Shown piece after piece: positions 52,996-61,492 of a stretch of 64,000 bases of DNA. This stretch comes from Hyphomicrobiaceae bacterium (lineage in GTDB: Bacteria > Pseudomonadota > Alphaproteobacteria > Rhizobiales > Hyphomicrobiaceae), in assembly GCA_020638055.1 (NCBI GenBank), contig JACKJH010000004.1:375501-439500 (forward strand), read 5' to 3'. A program made the translations under genes and the position numbers. Position 1 is the stretch's first letter, and every line of letters begins with the position of its first letter. Under the pieces are notes generated by a model. It worked only from the letters and a program-made list of their open reading frames with translations, was not told where the DNA came from and did no database searches.

Positions 52996-53104
52996 TAATT
53001 ACGACCTCGGTGCCATGACAAGTGCGCCTTATCATGACGTTGCGTTGGGCCGCATGGCGCCAGCGATTACGTGCAACTGCTTTATGTCGGAGGCAAGAGA
53101 ACGG

Positions 53105-54295
53105 ATGCACATGCCAGGGCGCCATTTTCTCCAGATACCAGGCCCTACGAACGTGCCAGATAGGGTGTTGCGCGCCATTGACATGCCGACCATGGACCAC
53201 CGGGGTCCACGTTTCGCTGAACTCAGCCATAAGGCGCTTGAAGGCATCAAGGGTATCTTCAAGACCGGCCAACCAGTAATCATCTTTCCATCGTCGGGCA
53301 CCGGCGCATGGGAGGCGGCGCTTGTAAACACGCTGTCACCGGGCGACCGTGTTCTGATGTATGAAACGGGGCATTTCGCAAGTCTGTGGAGGGCGCTCGC
53401 CCAACGCATCGGCCTTGCTCCAGAGGTCATCGAAGGTGATTGGCGCAGCGGCGTTGATTGCGGCAAGATCGAAGACCGTCTCACCGCCGACAAGGCGCAC
53501 GAAATCAAGGCGGTATGCGTTGTTCACAATGAAACTTCGACGGGTTGTAAAAGTGAAATCGCCGAAGTGCGTCGCGCGATTGACGCTGCCGGACATCCAG
53601 CATTGCTCCTGGTAGACACCATTTCATCGCTGGGGTCGATGGACTACCGCCATGATGAATGGGGTGTGGACGTTACTGTCGGCGGATCGCAAAAGGGCCT
53701 GCTGCTGCCACCGGGCCTGTCCTTCAATGCTGTCAGCGAAAAGGCGGTCGAGGCCAGCAAACGCGCCGGCCTCACGCGATCGTACTGGGCATGGGACGAA
53801 ATGATTGCAGCCAATGAGAAGGCAGTGTTTCCCTACACGCCCGCGACGAATTTGCTATACGGCCTGGTCGTAGCAATCGACATGTTGAACGCGGAGGGCC
53901 TCGACAACGTCTTTGCGCGGCACACACGCCACGCCGCGGCCACGCGTGCGGCGGTGCGGGCCTGGGGGCTCGATGTACTTTGCGCCAACCCCAAGCACTA
54001 TTCGTCATCATTGACGGCAGTGTTAATTCCGGAGGGGCATAGTGCAGACAAGTTCCGCAAAACGGTTCTAGAGAATTACAATATGTCTCTTGGCAACGGA
54101 CTGTCACGTCTGGCAGACAAGGTGTTTCGGATCGGTCACCTTGGCGACTTCAACGACCTGATGTTGATGGGGACATTGTCAGGCGTCGAATTGGGTTTGC
54201 GGAAGGCCGCAGTCCCGCACGAAGCCGGTGGCACGCTTGCCGCGATTGATGTGCTGGCCAGTGAAAATGGCGGCGCCGCGATCGCGGCACAATAA
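53105..54295 (+). CDS. Class V aminotransferase, serine-glyoxylate/alanine-glyoxylate type
   Basis: A 396-residue PLP enzyme. ATG 53105 follows GGAGG by 11 bases; ATG 53111 (MPGRHFLQIPGPTNVP) matches the usual family start equally well, and a long reading from 52706 overlaps the GntR gene and is rejected. Family motifs are PGPTNVPDRVL, HRGPRFAEL, FPSSGTGAWEAALVNTLSPGD and HNETSTG. The catalytic lysine is in VGGSQKGLLLPPG, with the C-terminal VFRIGHLGDFND. Such enzymes move an amino group from serine, alanine or aspartate to glyoxylate. It is the first gene of a rightward operon with the TRAP transporter, so glyoxylate is probably formed from the imported substrate. Confidence 0.9.
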   Translation: MHMPGRHFLQIPGPTNVPDRVLRAIDMPTMDHRGPRFAELSHKALEGIKGIFKTGQPVIIFPSSGTGAWEAALVNTLSPGDRVLMYETGHFASLWRALAQRIGLAPEVIEGDWRSGVDCGKIEDRLTADKAHEIKAVCVVHNETSTGCKSEIAEVRRAIDAAGHPALLLVDTISSLGSMDYRHDEWGVDVTVGGSQKGLLLPPGLSFNAVSEKAVEASKRAGLTRSYWAWDEMIAANEKAVFPYTPATNLLYGLVVAIDMLNAEGLDNVFARHTRHAAATRAAVRAWGLDVLCANPKHYSSSLTAVLIPEGHSADKFRKTVLENYNMSLGNGLSRLADKVFRIGHLGDFNDLMLMGTLSGVELGLRKAAVPHEAGGTLAAIDVLASENGGAAIAAQ

Positions 54296-54372
54296 AAACC
54301 AGGGCCGAATGGCCATGTTCCGGTATTAGAAACAGAGCCGCGCGCAAAGCGGGGCCAATAGGGAGGAAACTG

Positions 54373-55350
54373 ATGAAAACCACCGCTGCAATTGCGTCGG
54401 TTATCGCTCTGGCGCTTGCGTCAAGTCCTGCGTCAGCCGAAAAACTCATTCTGAAATTTGGTCATGTCGGCAAGCCTGGTTCGCTGTTTGAGGCCAGCGC
54501 CAATGAATTTGCGCGCTGCGCCAACGCGGCTCTGGGTGACAAAGCCGAAGTGCAGACGTTCGGCTCCTCGCAGCTTGGCAAAGATAAAGAGATGCTGCAA
54601 AAGCTGAAGCTCGGGCAGTTGACGTTCTCGCTGCCGTCCTCAGTGATGTCCTCGGTTGCCGATGAATTCGGCGTGTTCGAAATGCCATATATCATCAAGG
54701 ACCGCGACCACATGCGTCGCGTACAGGCCGCGATGATGGACAAGGTGTTCCAGCCGGCGGTGAACGCCAAAGGCTATGAGATTATCGGTCTTATGGAAAA
54801 CGGCTTCCGCCACATCACCAATAACGTGCGTCCGATCAACAAGCCTGAAGACCTCGCAGGTATAAAGTTGCGTACGCCCAAGGGTGCCTGGCGCGTGAAG
54901 ATGTTCAAGCTCTACGGTGCAAACCCAACGCCAATGGCGTTCTCGGAGGTGTTCACCGCGCTCAAGACAGGCGTGATCGACGGGCAGGAAAACCCATACG
55001 CGCAAATCTGGTCGGCAAAGTTCCAGGAAGTGCAAAAGTATTTGTCGATCACCGGCCATGTCTACACGCCGGGCTATGTGCTGACCTCGAAAAGCCATTT
55101 CGCCAAATTGCCAGAGGATGTGCAGGCGGCATTGCGTCAGTGCGGCAAGGAAAGCCAGGATTTCGTTTACAAGGAAGCTGCGCGCCTGGAGACAGAACTT
55201 CTCGAAAACCTGAAGAAGGGCGGCATCGAAGTAACGACGGCCGACAAGGAGGCATTCATCGCCGCTTCCAAGCCGATCTACGAAGAATTCGCATCGACTG
55301 TGAAGGGCGGCCAGGCTCTTGTCGACGAAATTCAGAAGCTGGCAAAATGA
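54373..55350 (+). CDS. TRAP transporter periplasmic substrate-binding protein (DctP family)
   Basis: A 325-residue binding protein with a signal peptide (MKTTAAIASVIALALASSPA, cleavage after ASA at about residue 22). The DctP hallmarks are ELGKDKEMLQ-like (here QLGKDKEML), LRTPKGAWRVKMFKLYGANPTPMAFSEVFTALKTGVIDGQENP with the Arg that binds the substrate carboxylate, and PEDVQAAL. It captures an organic or sugar acid in the periplasm for the DctQ/DctM membrane units encoded next. A good GGAGG precedes the ATG. The specific ligand cannot be read off; the neighbourhood suggests a hydroxylated C3-C4 acid. Confidence 0.95.
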   Translation: MKTTAAIASVIALALASSPASAEKLILKFGHVGKPGSLFEASANEFARCANAALGDKAEVQTFGSSQLGKDKEMLQKLKLGQLTFSLPSSVMSSVADEFGVFEMPYIIKDRDHMRRVQAAMMDKVFQPAVNAKGYEIIGLMENGFRHITNNVRPINKPEDLAGIKLRTPKGAWRVKMFKLYGANPTPMAFSEVFTALKTGVIDGQENPYAQIWSAKFQEVQKYLSITGHVYTPGYVLTSKSHFAKLPEDVQAALRQCGKESQDFVYKEAARLETELLENLKKGGIEVTTADKEAFIAASKPIYEEFASTVKGGQALVDEIQKLAK

Positions 55351-55515
55351 GCCGTCCGAAAGCGAAGCGGCGGGAGCTGAGTTAGCCAAGTCGAAAAGCG
55401 ACCGCCGTTGACGTCACGAACATGCGCATCGGGAATTAACTCCCGGTGTGCCGTTGTCTTGAAACGCTCGCTGAACTTTCCCGCGCTTATTGCCAGTATA
55501 ACGGATCGCACCTTC

Positions 55516-56058
55516 ATGATCGCCACGCTCCGCAACGCCATCGAGCAAATTCTCGAATGGTTTTTGATTTTTCTTATGGTCGTCCTGACGGTCATAGTTA
55601 TCGTGGCGGTATTATTCAGGATCGCTGGCGATTCCTTGTCCTGGTATGATGAGGTCGCCGCGGTAAATTTGTCGTGGATTACCTACTATGGCGCGGCTCT
55701 GGCGGCGCTCAAGCGCGCCCATATCGGCTTCGACACGGTGCTGCTTGCTCTGCCTCTGGGCCTACGCATGTTGGGTTTGATCGTAGCCGAGATCGCAGTG
55801 ATCGGCTTTTTCGTCATTATGGCTTACACCGGCTGGACCGTATTGCAGGTGCTCGGCGGAGACTATCTTGTCTCGCTGACATGGGTGCCGGTGCGTTTCA
55901 CACAGTCCGTCATTCCGATTGGCGCGGTTCTTTTCATCCTATGCGAACTTCTTAGTCTTCCCGAATACTGGCGGATGACCGCGCGTGGAACATCGCTTGA
56001 GCATGCCGAAATCGCGGAAGAGGTTGAAAGTGAACTCAAGAAGGCGGGAGCACGCTGA
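55516..56058 (+). CDS. TRAP transporter small permease (DctQ family)
   Basis: A 180-residue membrane protein from ATG 55516, giving the usual DctQ length; a reading from 55408 adds 36 non-conserved residues. Four membrane helices are evident (about residues 12-35, 50-68, 88-110 and 128-150). They include the DctQ-type SWYDEVAAVNLSWITYYGAALAALKRAHIGFD segment, where a conserved Trp and Arg/His lie. It pairs with the large permease that starts two bases after its stop codon. Function: scaffolding unit of sodium-driven acid uptake. Confidence 0.9.
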   Translation: MIATLRNAIEQILEWFLIFLMVVLTVIVIVAVLFRIAGDSLSWYDEVAAVNLSWITYYGAALAALKRAHIGFDTVLLALPLGLRMLGLIVAEIAVIGFFVIMAYTGWTVLQVLGGDYLVSLTWVPVRFTQSVIPIGAVLFILCELLSLPEYWRMTARGTSLEHAEIAEEVESELKKAGAR

Positions 56059-56060
56059 CC

Positions 56061-57341
56061 ATGCTGATGCTTGTCTGCTTTCTCGTTTTGCTCGGTCTCA
56101 TATTCATCAACGTGCCGATCGCGATAGCATTGGCAATTTCGGCAATCGTCGGCCTGCTTGCAACCGAGGGTCCTGACAGCCTCGTAACCGTAGCCCTCGA
56201 CATGTACGATGGCTCGACCAAGTTTTCGCTCATAGCAATTCCGATGTTCGTGCTCGCTGGCGCGCTCATGAATGCCGGTGGTATAACCGACCGCCTTATT
56301 AATTTCGTGTCGGCCATGGTCGGTTTCGTGCGCGGCGGGTTGGCAATGGTCAATATCGGCGTGTCGCTGTTTTTTGCAGAGATCTCAGGGTCGGCCGTCG
56401 CTGACGTTGCAGCGCTTGGTTCCGTGCTCATCCCGCAGATGAAAAAGCGAGGCTATTCGGCACCGCTGGCGGCCGCTGTCACGTCTTCATCCGCCTCGCT
56501 TGCGATCATTATCCCACCGTCCATCCCGATGATCGTCTATGCAACATCAGCCAACACGTCCGTAGAACAGTTGTTCGTTGCCGGCGTCGTGCCGGGCCTT
56601 CTGGGAGCGTTCGGGCTGATGCTCGTCGCCTATTGGTTCGCCGTGCGCTACGATCTGCCCGTGGAAGAGGCGTTCGATGTAAAACGGCTAAAGACCACGT
56701 TCCTTGATGCATTGCCAGCATTTGCTCTGCCTGTCATCATTCTGGGCGGCATATTCGGTGGCTGGGTGACTGCGACAGAGGCCGCCGGTCTGGCCGTTGT
56801 CGCATCACTCATCGTTGGGCTCTACTACCGGGAATTCAATTTCGTGCATTTGCGCAAAGCGATGCTCGATGGCGGCATGCAAACAGCCGTCGTTATGCTT
56901 CTTGTTGCAGCAAGCGTACTGATGGGCGGATTTCTGACGCGCGCCCAGGTGCCCCAGCAAATCGCACAAGGCATTCTTGAGCTGACAACGAACCAGTACC
57001 TGATCCTGGCCATTCTCAACATTTTCTTTCTTATTATTGGCTTCTTCCTTCACTCGGTCGCGGCCATTATTCTGGTCATTCCGATTGTTTTGCCACTCAT
57101 CCACGCCGCCAACATCGATCCGGTGCACTTCGGCCTTGTTGTGACATTGAACCTGGCAATCGGGCAACAAACGCCTCCAGTTGCAAGTGTTCTCATAACT
57201 GCGTGTGCCGTCGCCAAGGCCAACATCTGGGATGTGACGAAGGTCAACATCTACTTCGTTGCCGTACTGCTCGTAGTGCTGCTCATTTGTACTTACGTGC
57301 CGGCGGTCCCGATGTTCCTTGTCGAATATTTCTATCGCTAG
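56061..57341 (+). CDS. TRAP transporter large permease (DctM family)
   Basis: A 426-residue protein of normal DctM length with about 11-12 membrane helices. Typical motifs are NVPIAIALAISAIVGLL, SLIAIPMFVLAGALMNAGGI, VSLFFAEISGSAVADVAALGSVLIPQM, SSASLAIIIPPSIPMIVYA and TPPVASVLITACAVAKA. It forms the elevator-type transport core. The gene follows dctQ-like by two bases and precedes the CoA-transferase gene by 12, so all are one operon. Import is powered by sodium or proton gradients. Confidence 0.96.
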   Translation: MLMLVCFLVLLGLIFINVPIAIALAISAIVGLLATEGPDSLVTVALDMYDGSTKFSLIAIPMFVLAGALMNAGGITDRLINFVSAMVGFVRGGLAMVNIGVSLFFAEISGSAVADVAALGSVLIPQMKKRGYSAPLAAAVTSSSASLAIIIPPSIPMIVYATSANTSVEQLFVAGVVPGLLGAFGLMLVAYWFAVRYDLPVEEAFDVKRLKTTFLDALPAFALPVIILGGIFGGWVTATEAAGLAVVASLIVGLYYREFNFVHLRKAMLDGGMQTAVVMLLVAASVLMGGFLTRAQVPQQIAQGILELTTNQYLILAILNIFFLIIGFFLHSVAAIILVIPIVLPLIHAANIDPVHFGLVVTLNLAIGQQTPPVASVLITACAVAKANIWDVTKVNIYFVAVLLVVLLICTYVPAVPMFLVEYFYR

Positions 57342-57353
57342 GGAATTTGATCG

Positions 57354-58553
57354 ATGTCCGGTCCGCTCAACGGTTGTCGTGTAATTGAGTTGGCACACAT
57401 CATGGCCGGTCCTGTGGCCGGATTGATGTTGGCCGACATGGGCGCCGACGTCATCAAGGTCGAAAAGCGCGATGGCGACGATACGCGCCGTTTCGTCCCC
57501 CCCACGATCGAGGGCGAAAGTGCTGCCTTCATGATGATGAACCGCAACAAGCGCGGTATTGTACTTGATCTTAAAACGCACGGCGGCAAGCGTATTCTGG
57601 AAAAGCTCGTGCGCGAAGCAGACGTTCTCATTGAAAACTACCGCATGGGGACGATGGAAAAACTCGGCCTGGGTTATGATGCCTTGGCGAAGCTGAACCC
57701 AGGTCTGATCTACTGCGAAGTGTCAGGCTTTGGTCGCACGGGACCCTACGCGCACCGTGGTGGTTTCGATCTTATCGCGCAGGGCATGTCCGGCCTGATG
57801 TCGATAACCGGTGAGGGCCCCGGTCGCCCTCCGGTGAAGGTCGGCCCGCCCATTTCCGACATCACCGCTGGTATCCTGGCGGCCATGGGAATTGCCGCCG
57901 CCTATGCGCACAAGCTCAAGACCGGCGAGGGGCAAAAGGTCGACACCTCGTTGTTCGAAGCCGCGATCACGCAAACCTACTGGCAGTCGGCAATTGCATT
58001 CGCCACCGGTGCGTCGCCTCACGCCATGGGCTCTGCACACCCGCTCAATGCACCCTACCAGGCGTTCCAGACCGCAGACGGGTACATCAACATCGGCGCT
58101 GCAAATCAGGCCAATTGGGAGCGCATGTTGAAGATCATGGATGCAGAAGAGCTGAACGAAGACCCGCGTTTCAGCAGCAATGCTGGTCGTATTCAGAATC
58201 TCAGTGCGCTTGAAGAAATTCTCAACGAACATTTTCGCGAGCGTACAACTGGAGACTGGCTCTCGGCTTTTGAGAAGGCCGGTATGCCGGCGGGGCCGGT
58301 TTTGTCCATCACCGAAATGCATCAGGATCCGCAAGCTCTTGCGCGCGACATGATCGTGACGATGAAGCATCCTGTAGCCGGCGATGTTAAAACGCTGGGG
58401 CTGCCGGTGAAGTTTTCCAGAACCCCAGGGGGTGTGGAAAAATGCGCTCCTTTGAAAGGCGAACATACAATCGAGATTTTGCGGGAAATTGGCCTCGATG
58501 AAGACGCGATGCGCCAGGCTCTTGAAGACGGAGCGGCGTTCGCGCACAAGTGA
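57354..58553 (+). CDS. Family III CoA-transferase (CaiB/BaiF type)
   Basis: A 399-residue cytoplasmic enzyme. Motifs: GCRVIELAHIMAGPVAGLMLADMGADVIKVE, NRNKRGIVLDL, ENYRMGTMEKLGLGYDAL, GFGRTGPYAHRGGFDLIAQGMSGLMS, and GPPISDITAGILAAMGI, whose Asp is the catalytic residue forming the acyl anhydride. Family members transfer CoA from succinyl-, acetyl- or formyl-CoA to an organic acid such as oxalate, malate, itaconate or carnitine. Its place at the end of the TRAP operon suggests it activates the imported acid or a breakdown product. The precise acid is unknown. Confidence 0.93.
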   Translation: MSGPLNGCRVIELAHIMAGPVAGLMLADMGADVIKVEKRDGDDTRRFVPPTIEGESAAFMMMNRNKRGIVLDLKTHGGKRILEKLVREADVLIENYRMGTMEKLGLGYDALAKLNPGLIYCEVSGFGRTGPYAHRGGFDLIAQGMSGLMSITGEGPGRPPVKVGPPISDITAGILAAMGIAAAYAHKLKTGEGQKVDTSLFEAAITQTYWQSAIAFATGASPHAMGSAHPLNAPYQAFQTADGYINIGAANQANWERMLKIMDAEELNEDPRFSSNAGRIQNLSALEEILNEHFRERTTGDWLSAFEKAGMPAGPVLSITEMHQDPQALARDMIVTMKHPVAGDVKTLGLPVKFSRTPGGVEKCAPLKGEHTIEILREIGLDEDAMRQALEDGAAFAHK

Positions 58554-58596
58554 AAACCTCATCCCCCCGGTATAACGCTGCGGTTCGACAATTTTT

Positions 58597-58637
58597 GTCA
58601 CGCCGAAGCGCTGTATACTTCAGCTAATCGTGCTCTA
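58597..58637. repeat. Degenerate second-subtype module B
   Basis: TCACGCCGAAGCGCTGTATA followed by CTTCAGCTAATCGTGCTCTA recalls the second-subtype module B but several positions have decayed. It sits between the CoA-transferase and kinase genes and may separate two transcripts. Confidence 0.6.
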
Positions 58638-58671
58638 AAAGCGTTTGGTTTGCCACCCCTGGAGAGGAACA

Positions 58672-59934
58672 ATGCTTCTTGGCTGCATCGGGGATGACTT
58701 CACTGGTTCGAGTGATCTAGCCAATACCCTTACCAAACAGGGGATGCTCGCTGTCCAGTACACCGGTGTTCCTGGCGAGCCCGCTGCGGCGAACGTAGAG
58801 GCAGGCATCGTTGCGCTGAAAACCAGGTCGATTGATGCAAAAGACGCGGTCGTCCAGTCGTTGGCCGCACTTCAATGGCTCAAGGCACAAGGCTGTCGAC
58901 AATTCTTCTTCAAGTACTGCTCAACATTCGATTCCACACATGCAGGTAATATCGGCCCAGTTGCCGATGCGCTGGCTGATGCATTGGAAGCCGATTGTGT
59001 CATCGTCTGCCCGGCGTTTCCCGCGACAGGGCGCACGGTCTATCAAGGCAACTTGTTTGTAAATGATGTGCCACTCAACCAATCGGGTATGCAGAACCAT
59101 CCCTTGACGCCAATGACGGATGCCGACATACGCCGTTGGCTCAGCCATCAGTCAAACTATCAAGTGGGGCATGTACCGATTGACAAGGTTCTGGCTGGTT
59201 CAACATCTATACAACACGCGCTGGACCAGAATTGCAGCAACGGTAAGCGCCTAATTGTCGTGGACGCGATACGTGATGAGGATCTGATCGCCATCGGTGA
59301 GGCAGCCGCGGTTCGCAAACTCATAACGGGAGGTTCTGGGATTGCGCTTGGGTTGCCGGGGAACTTCATGCGGGGTGGATTGATTTCCGGTAAGCTGCCG
59401 CAATGGCAGGGCGAAGCTGGCAAATGCGTGGCGCTTGCAGGATCTTGCTCGGGTGCGACGCGCAATCAAATCGAGGTTCATGCCAAATCCAATCCAGTCC
59501 TCGAAGTTCGGTCAGATGACGTTGCCGAAGGGAATTTGACGCCGCAACAGGCCGCGGCGTGGCTTTTAAGACGGGCCGGATCGGAGGTTCCGCTTGCCTA
59601 CAGTTCGGCAGAGCCAGAAGTTGTTGCAGCGGTGCAAAAGAAACTTGGACGCGAGGAGGCGGCGAAACTGTTCGAAGAGTTCTTCGCCAGTGTCGCGCGG
59701 ATCCTGGTGGACGCAGGCGTGCGCCGGCTTCTTATCGCTGGCGGGGAAACATCGGGTGCAGTGGTTGAAGGTCTCGGATTGTCCTCGCTGGAAATTGGAC
59801 CGGAAATTGATCCCGGTGTGCCAGCCATGCGGGCGCGACCTGACTTGGTTATTGCGCTGAAATCGGGGAACTTCGGAGCGCGGGACTATTTCGCTAAAGC
59901 TGCGAGCGTTCTCGGTATGGGGGCGGTGCAATGA
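58672..59934 (+). CDS. otnK: Four-carbon acid sugar kinase (3-oxotetronate kinase type, OtnK)
   Basis: A 420-residue kinase of the former DUF1537 family. ATG 58672 is preceded by GGAGAGGAAC and gives the usual start LLGCIGDDFTGSSDLANTL, where the Asp-Asp-Phe-Thr-Gly motif binds the sugar acid. The C-terminal nucleotide-binding domain has RRLLIAGGETSGAVVEGLGL. Family enzymes phosphorylate 3-oxotetronate (or D-threonate, or 3-oxoisoapionate) at the 4-position with ATP. Because an OtnC-like and an OtnI-like gene follow with overlapping ends, the 3-oxotetronate role is most likely. Symbol given by analogy. Confidence 0.9.
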   Translation: MLLGCIGDDFTGSSDLANTLTKQGMLAVQYTGVPGEPAAANVEAGIVALKTRSIDAKDAVVQSLAALQWLKAQGCRQFFFKYCSTFDSTHAGNIGPVADALADALEADCVIVCPAFPATGRTVYQGNLFVNDVPLNQSGMQNHPLTPMTDADIRRWLSHQSNYQVGHVPIDKVLAGSTSIQHALDQNCSNGKRLIVVDAIRDEDLIAIGEAAAVRKLITGGSGIALGLPGNFMRGGLISGKLPQWQGEAGKCVALAGSCSGATRNQIEVHAKSNPVLEVRSDDVAEGNLTPQQAAAWLLRRAGSEVPLAYSSAEPEVVAAVQKKLGREEAAKLFEEFFASVARILVDAGVRRLLIAGGETSGAVVEGLGLSSLEIGPEIDPGVPAMRARPDLVIALKSGNFGARDYFAKAASVLGMGAVQ

Positions 59935-60578
59935 ACGACAACAAGCTGCGCGACTTGATCTGCGATCTTGCCAGGTCGATGTTCGACAGGGGACTCACGG
60001 GCGGTAGCACGGGGAATATTTCGGCACGCACGAGTGATGGTGGCTTGTTCGCGTCGCCAACGGGAACCAGCTTCGGCCGGCTCGATCCAGCCCGCCTTAG
60101 CCATTTCGATGCAACCGGCCGGCTGATAGATGGCGATCCACCGACAAAGGAAATGCCGCTGCATGCAGCTTTCTATGATACGCGAAGTACCGCTGGTGCG
60201 GTTGTGCATCTGCACTCGTGTCACGCGGTGGCGTTTTCGATGCTTCCGGGCGTCGATGAAGACAATTTCCTTCCCCCCCTGACACCTTATGCGATTATGC
60301 AGCTTGGCAAGGTGAAGTTGCTCCCATTTTTTCTGCCCGGTGACCCGGCGATTGGCGATGCCCTGCGTGGCCTTGCTGGCAAACGTTCCGCCGTCATGCT
60401 CGCCAACCATGGCCCGGTTGTTGCCGGCAAGAGCGTTGAAGCGGCTTGCAACGCCATCGAGGAGTTGGAGGCAACAGCCAGACTTGCACTGCTAGTGCGC
60501 GGGCTTAATGCCCGCGTTCTGACATCGAACCAGATCGACAAGGTCGTTACAAAATTCGATGTGGAATGGGGCACATGA
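59931..60578 (+). CDS. otnC: Class II aldolase/adducin family, 3-oxotetronate-4-phosphate decarboxylase type (OtnC)
   Basis: A 215-residue protein whose ATG overlaps the kinase stop by four bases (ATGA). It keeps the zinc-binding aldolase features: GLTGGSTGNISAR, HAAFYDTRSTAGAVVHLHSCHAVAFSML with the metal histidines, and LANHGPVVAGKSVEAACNAIEELE. In the known threonate/erythronate pathways OtnC decarboxylates 3-oxotetronate 4-phosphate to dihydroxyacetone phosphate and CO2. The position between kinase and isomerase genes supports that role here. Related fuculose- or ribulose-phosphate aldolases are the alternative. Confidence 0.88.
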   Translation: MNDNKLRDLICDLARSMFDRGLTGGSTGNISARTSDGGLFASPTGTSFGRLDPARLSHFDATGRLIDGDPPTKEMPLHAAFYDTRSTAGAVVHLHSCHAVAFSMLPGVDEDNFLPPLTPYAIMQLGKVKLLPFFLPGDPAIGDALRGLAGKRSAVMLANHGPVVAGKSVEAACNAIEELEATARLALLVRGLNARVLTSNQIDKVVTKFDVEWGT

Positions 60579-61345
60579 CGAAGTTTTCAGCCAACCTTGG
60601 TTTTCTGTGGTCCGATCGCCCGCTGCCTGAAGCTATCCACTCGGCAAAGGCTGCTGGTTTCGATGCCGTGGAATGTCATTGGCCCTATGCCACGCCAGCT
60701 TCCGATGTGAAAGCGGCCCTTGATGAGACGGGGCTCGCGATGCTGGGTATCAATACACAGCGCGGTAATGTTGCCACTGGCGACAACGGTTTGGCGGCAC
60801 TCCCCAAGCGCGAGATTGAAGCGCGCGGTGCCATCGATGAAGCGCTCAACTATGCGTCAGAAATCAATGCACGCAATGTGCATGTGATGGCCGGTTTTGC
60901 CAAAGGTGAAGCAGCTTGGCGTGTGTTCATTGAAAACCTGCGTTATGCAACCCGGCAGGCCGCCAATCACAACATCACAATCGTCATCGAACCGCTCAAC
61001 AGCTACGACGCACCGGGCTACTTCCTTTCAACGACCGCGCAAGCTGCACAAATCATCGATGACGTCGGCGCTGCAAATCTGAAACTCATGTTCGATTGCT
61101 ATCATGTGCAGTTGATGGAAGGAGACCTGACCCACAAGCTGGAGAGCCTCATCGACATCATTGGTCATATACAATTTGCATCCGTGCCCGACCGAGGACC
61201 GCCAGATTGCGGCGAACTCTCCTATGCGCACATTTTTCGCACCATCGCCGAATTGGGCTACGACGCGCCGTTGGGGGCGGAATATAAATCAGCGCAACCC
61301 ACCAATGAAACGCTCGGCTGGATGGACAAGCTTCGGCAGGTCTAG
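60575..61345 (+). CDS. otnI: Hydroxypyruvate isomerase family, 2-oxotetronate isomerase type (OtnI)
   Basis: A 256-residue TIM-barrel isomerase. ATG 60575 overlaps the otnC-like stop (ATGA); the reading from 60566 adds three residues only. Typical motifs are FSANLGFLWSDRPLPEAIHSAKAAGFDAVECHWPY, NVHVMAGFAKGE, IVIEPLNSYDAPGYFLS (metal-binding Glu), LKLMFDCYHVQLMEGDL and GAEYKSAQPTNETLGWM. It interconverts 2-oxotetronate and 3-oxotetronate ahead of the kinase step, or hydroxypyruvate and tartronate semialdehyde. The TAG stop at 61343-61345 begins the next repeat. Confidence 0.9.
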   Translation: MTKFSANLGFLWSDRPLPEAIHSAKAAGFDAVECHWPYATPASDVKAALDETGLAMLGINTQRGNVATGDNGLAALPKREIEARGAIDEALNYASEINARNVHVMAGFAKGEAAWRVFIENLRYATRQAANHNITIVIEPLNSYDAPGYFLSTTAQAAQIIDDVGAANLKLMFDCYHVQLMEGDLTHKLESLIDIIGHIQFASVPDRGPPDCGELSYAHIFRTIAELGYDAPLGAEYKSAQPTNETLGWMDKLRQV

Positions 61346-61440
61346 CCCGCCGATCCTATGGAATTGGATCGGCGCTCTAGTTTCTTGGTTGGTCGCATTT
61401 TCCGACGAACCGGTGTCCACTTCGTCGGAAAATGCTCTAA
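61343..61440. repeat. Two-module palindromic repeat
   Basis: Module A with a decayed left arm (TAGCCCGCCGATCCTATGGA ... TTGGATCGGCGCTCTAG) and module B (GCATTTTCCGACGAACCGGT ... CACTTCGTCGGAAAATGCTC) with a small deletion. It supplies the otnI-like stop codon. Confidence 0.9.
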
Positions 61441-61492
61441 AGGCACTCCATGTTCTTAAAAACGCCCGGCGCTTCAGCTTCGGATTTGAGAT

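Noticed and set aside
52706..53104. N-terminal extension of the aminotransferase frame
   Set aside because: It overlaps the divergent GntR gene and the operator region and shows no similarity to the family. Conserved sequence begins at 53111.
54640..55389. 249-codon open frame on the minus strand
   Set aside because: Antisense to the DctP gene and without recognisable motifs.
56805..57581. 258-codon open frame on the minus strand
   Set aside because: Antisense to the DctM and CoA-transferase genes; very His/Asn/Asp-rich with no domain.
57723..58601. 292-codon open frame on the minus strand
   Set aside because: Antisense to the CoA-transferase gene, whose motifs are complete. The composition is that of a shadow frame.
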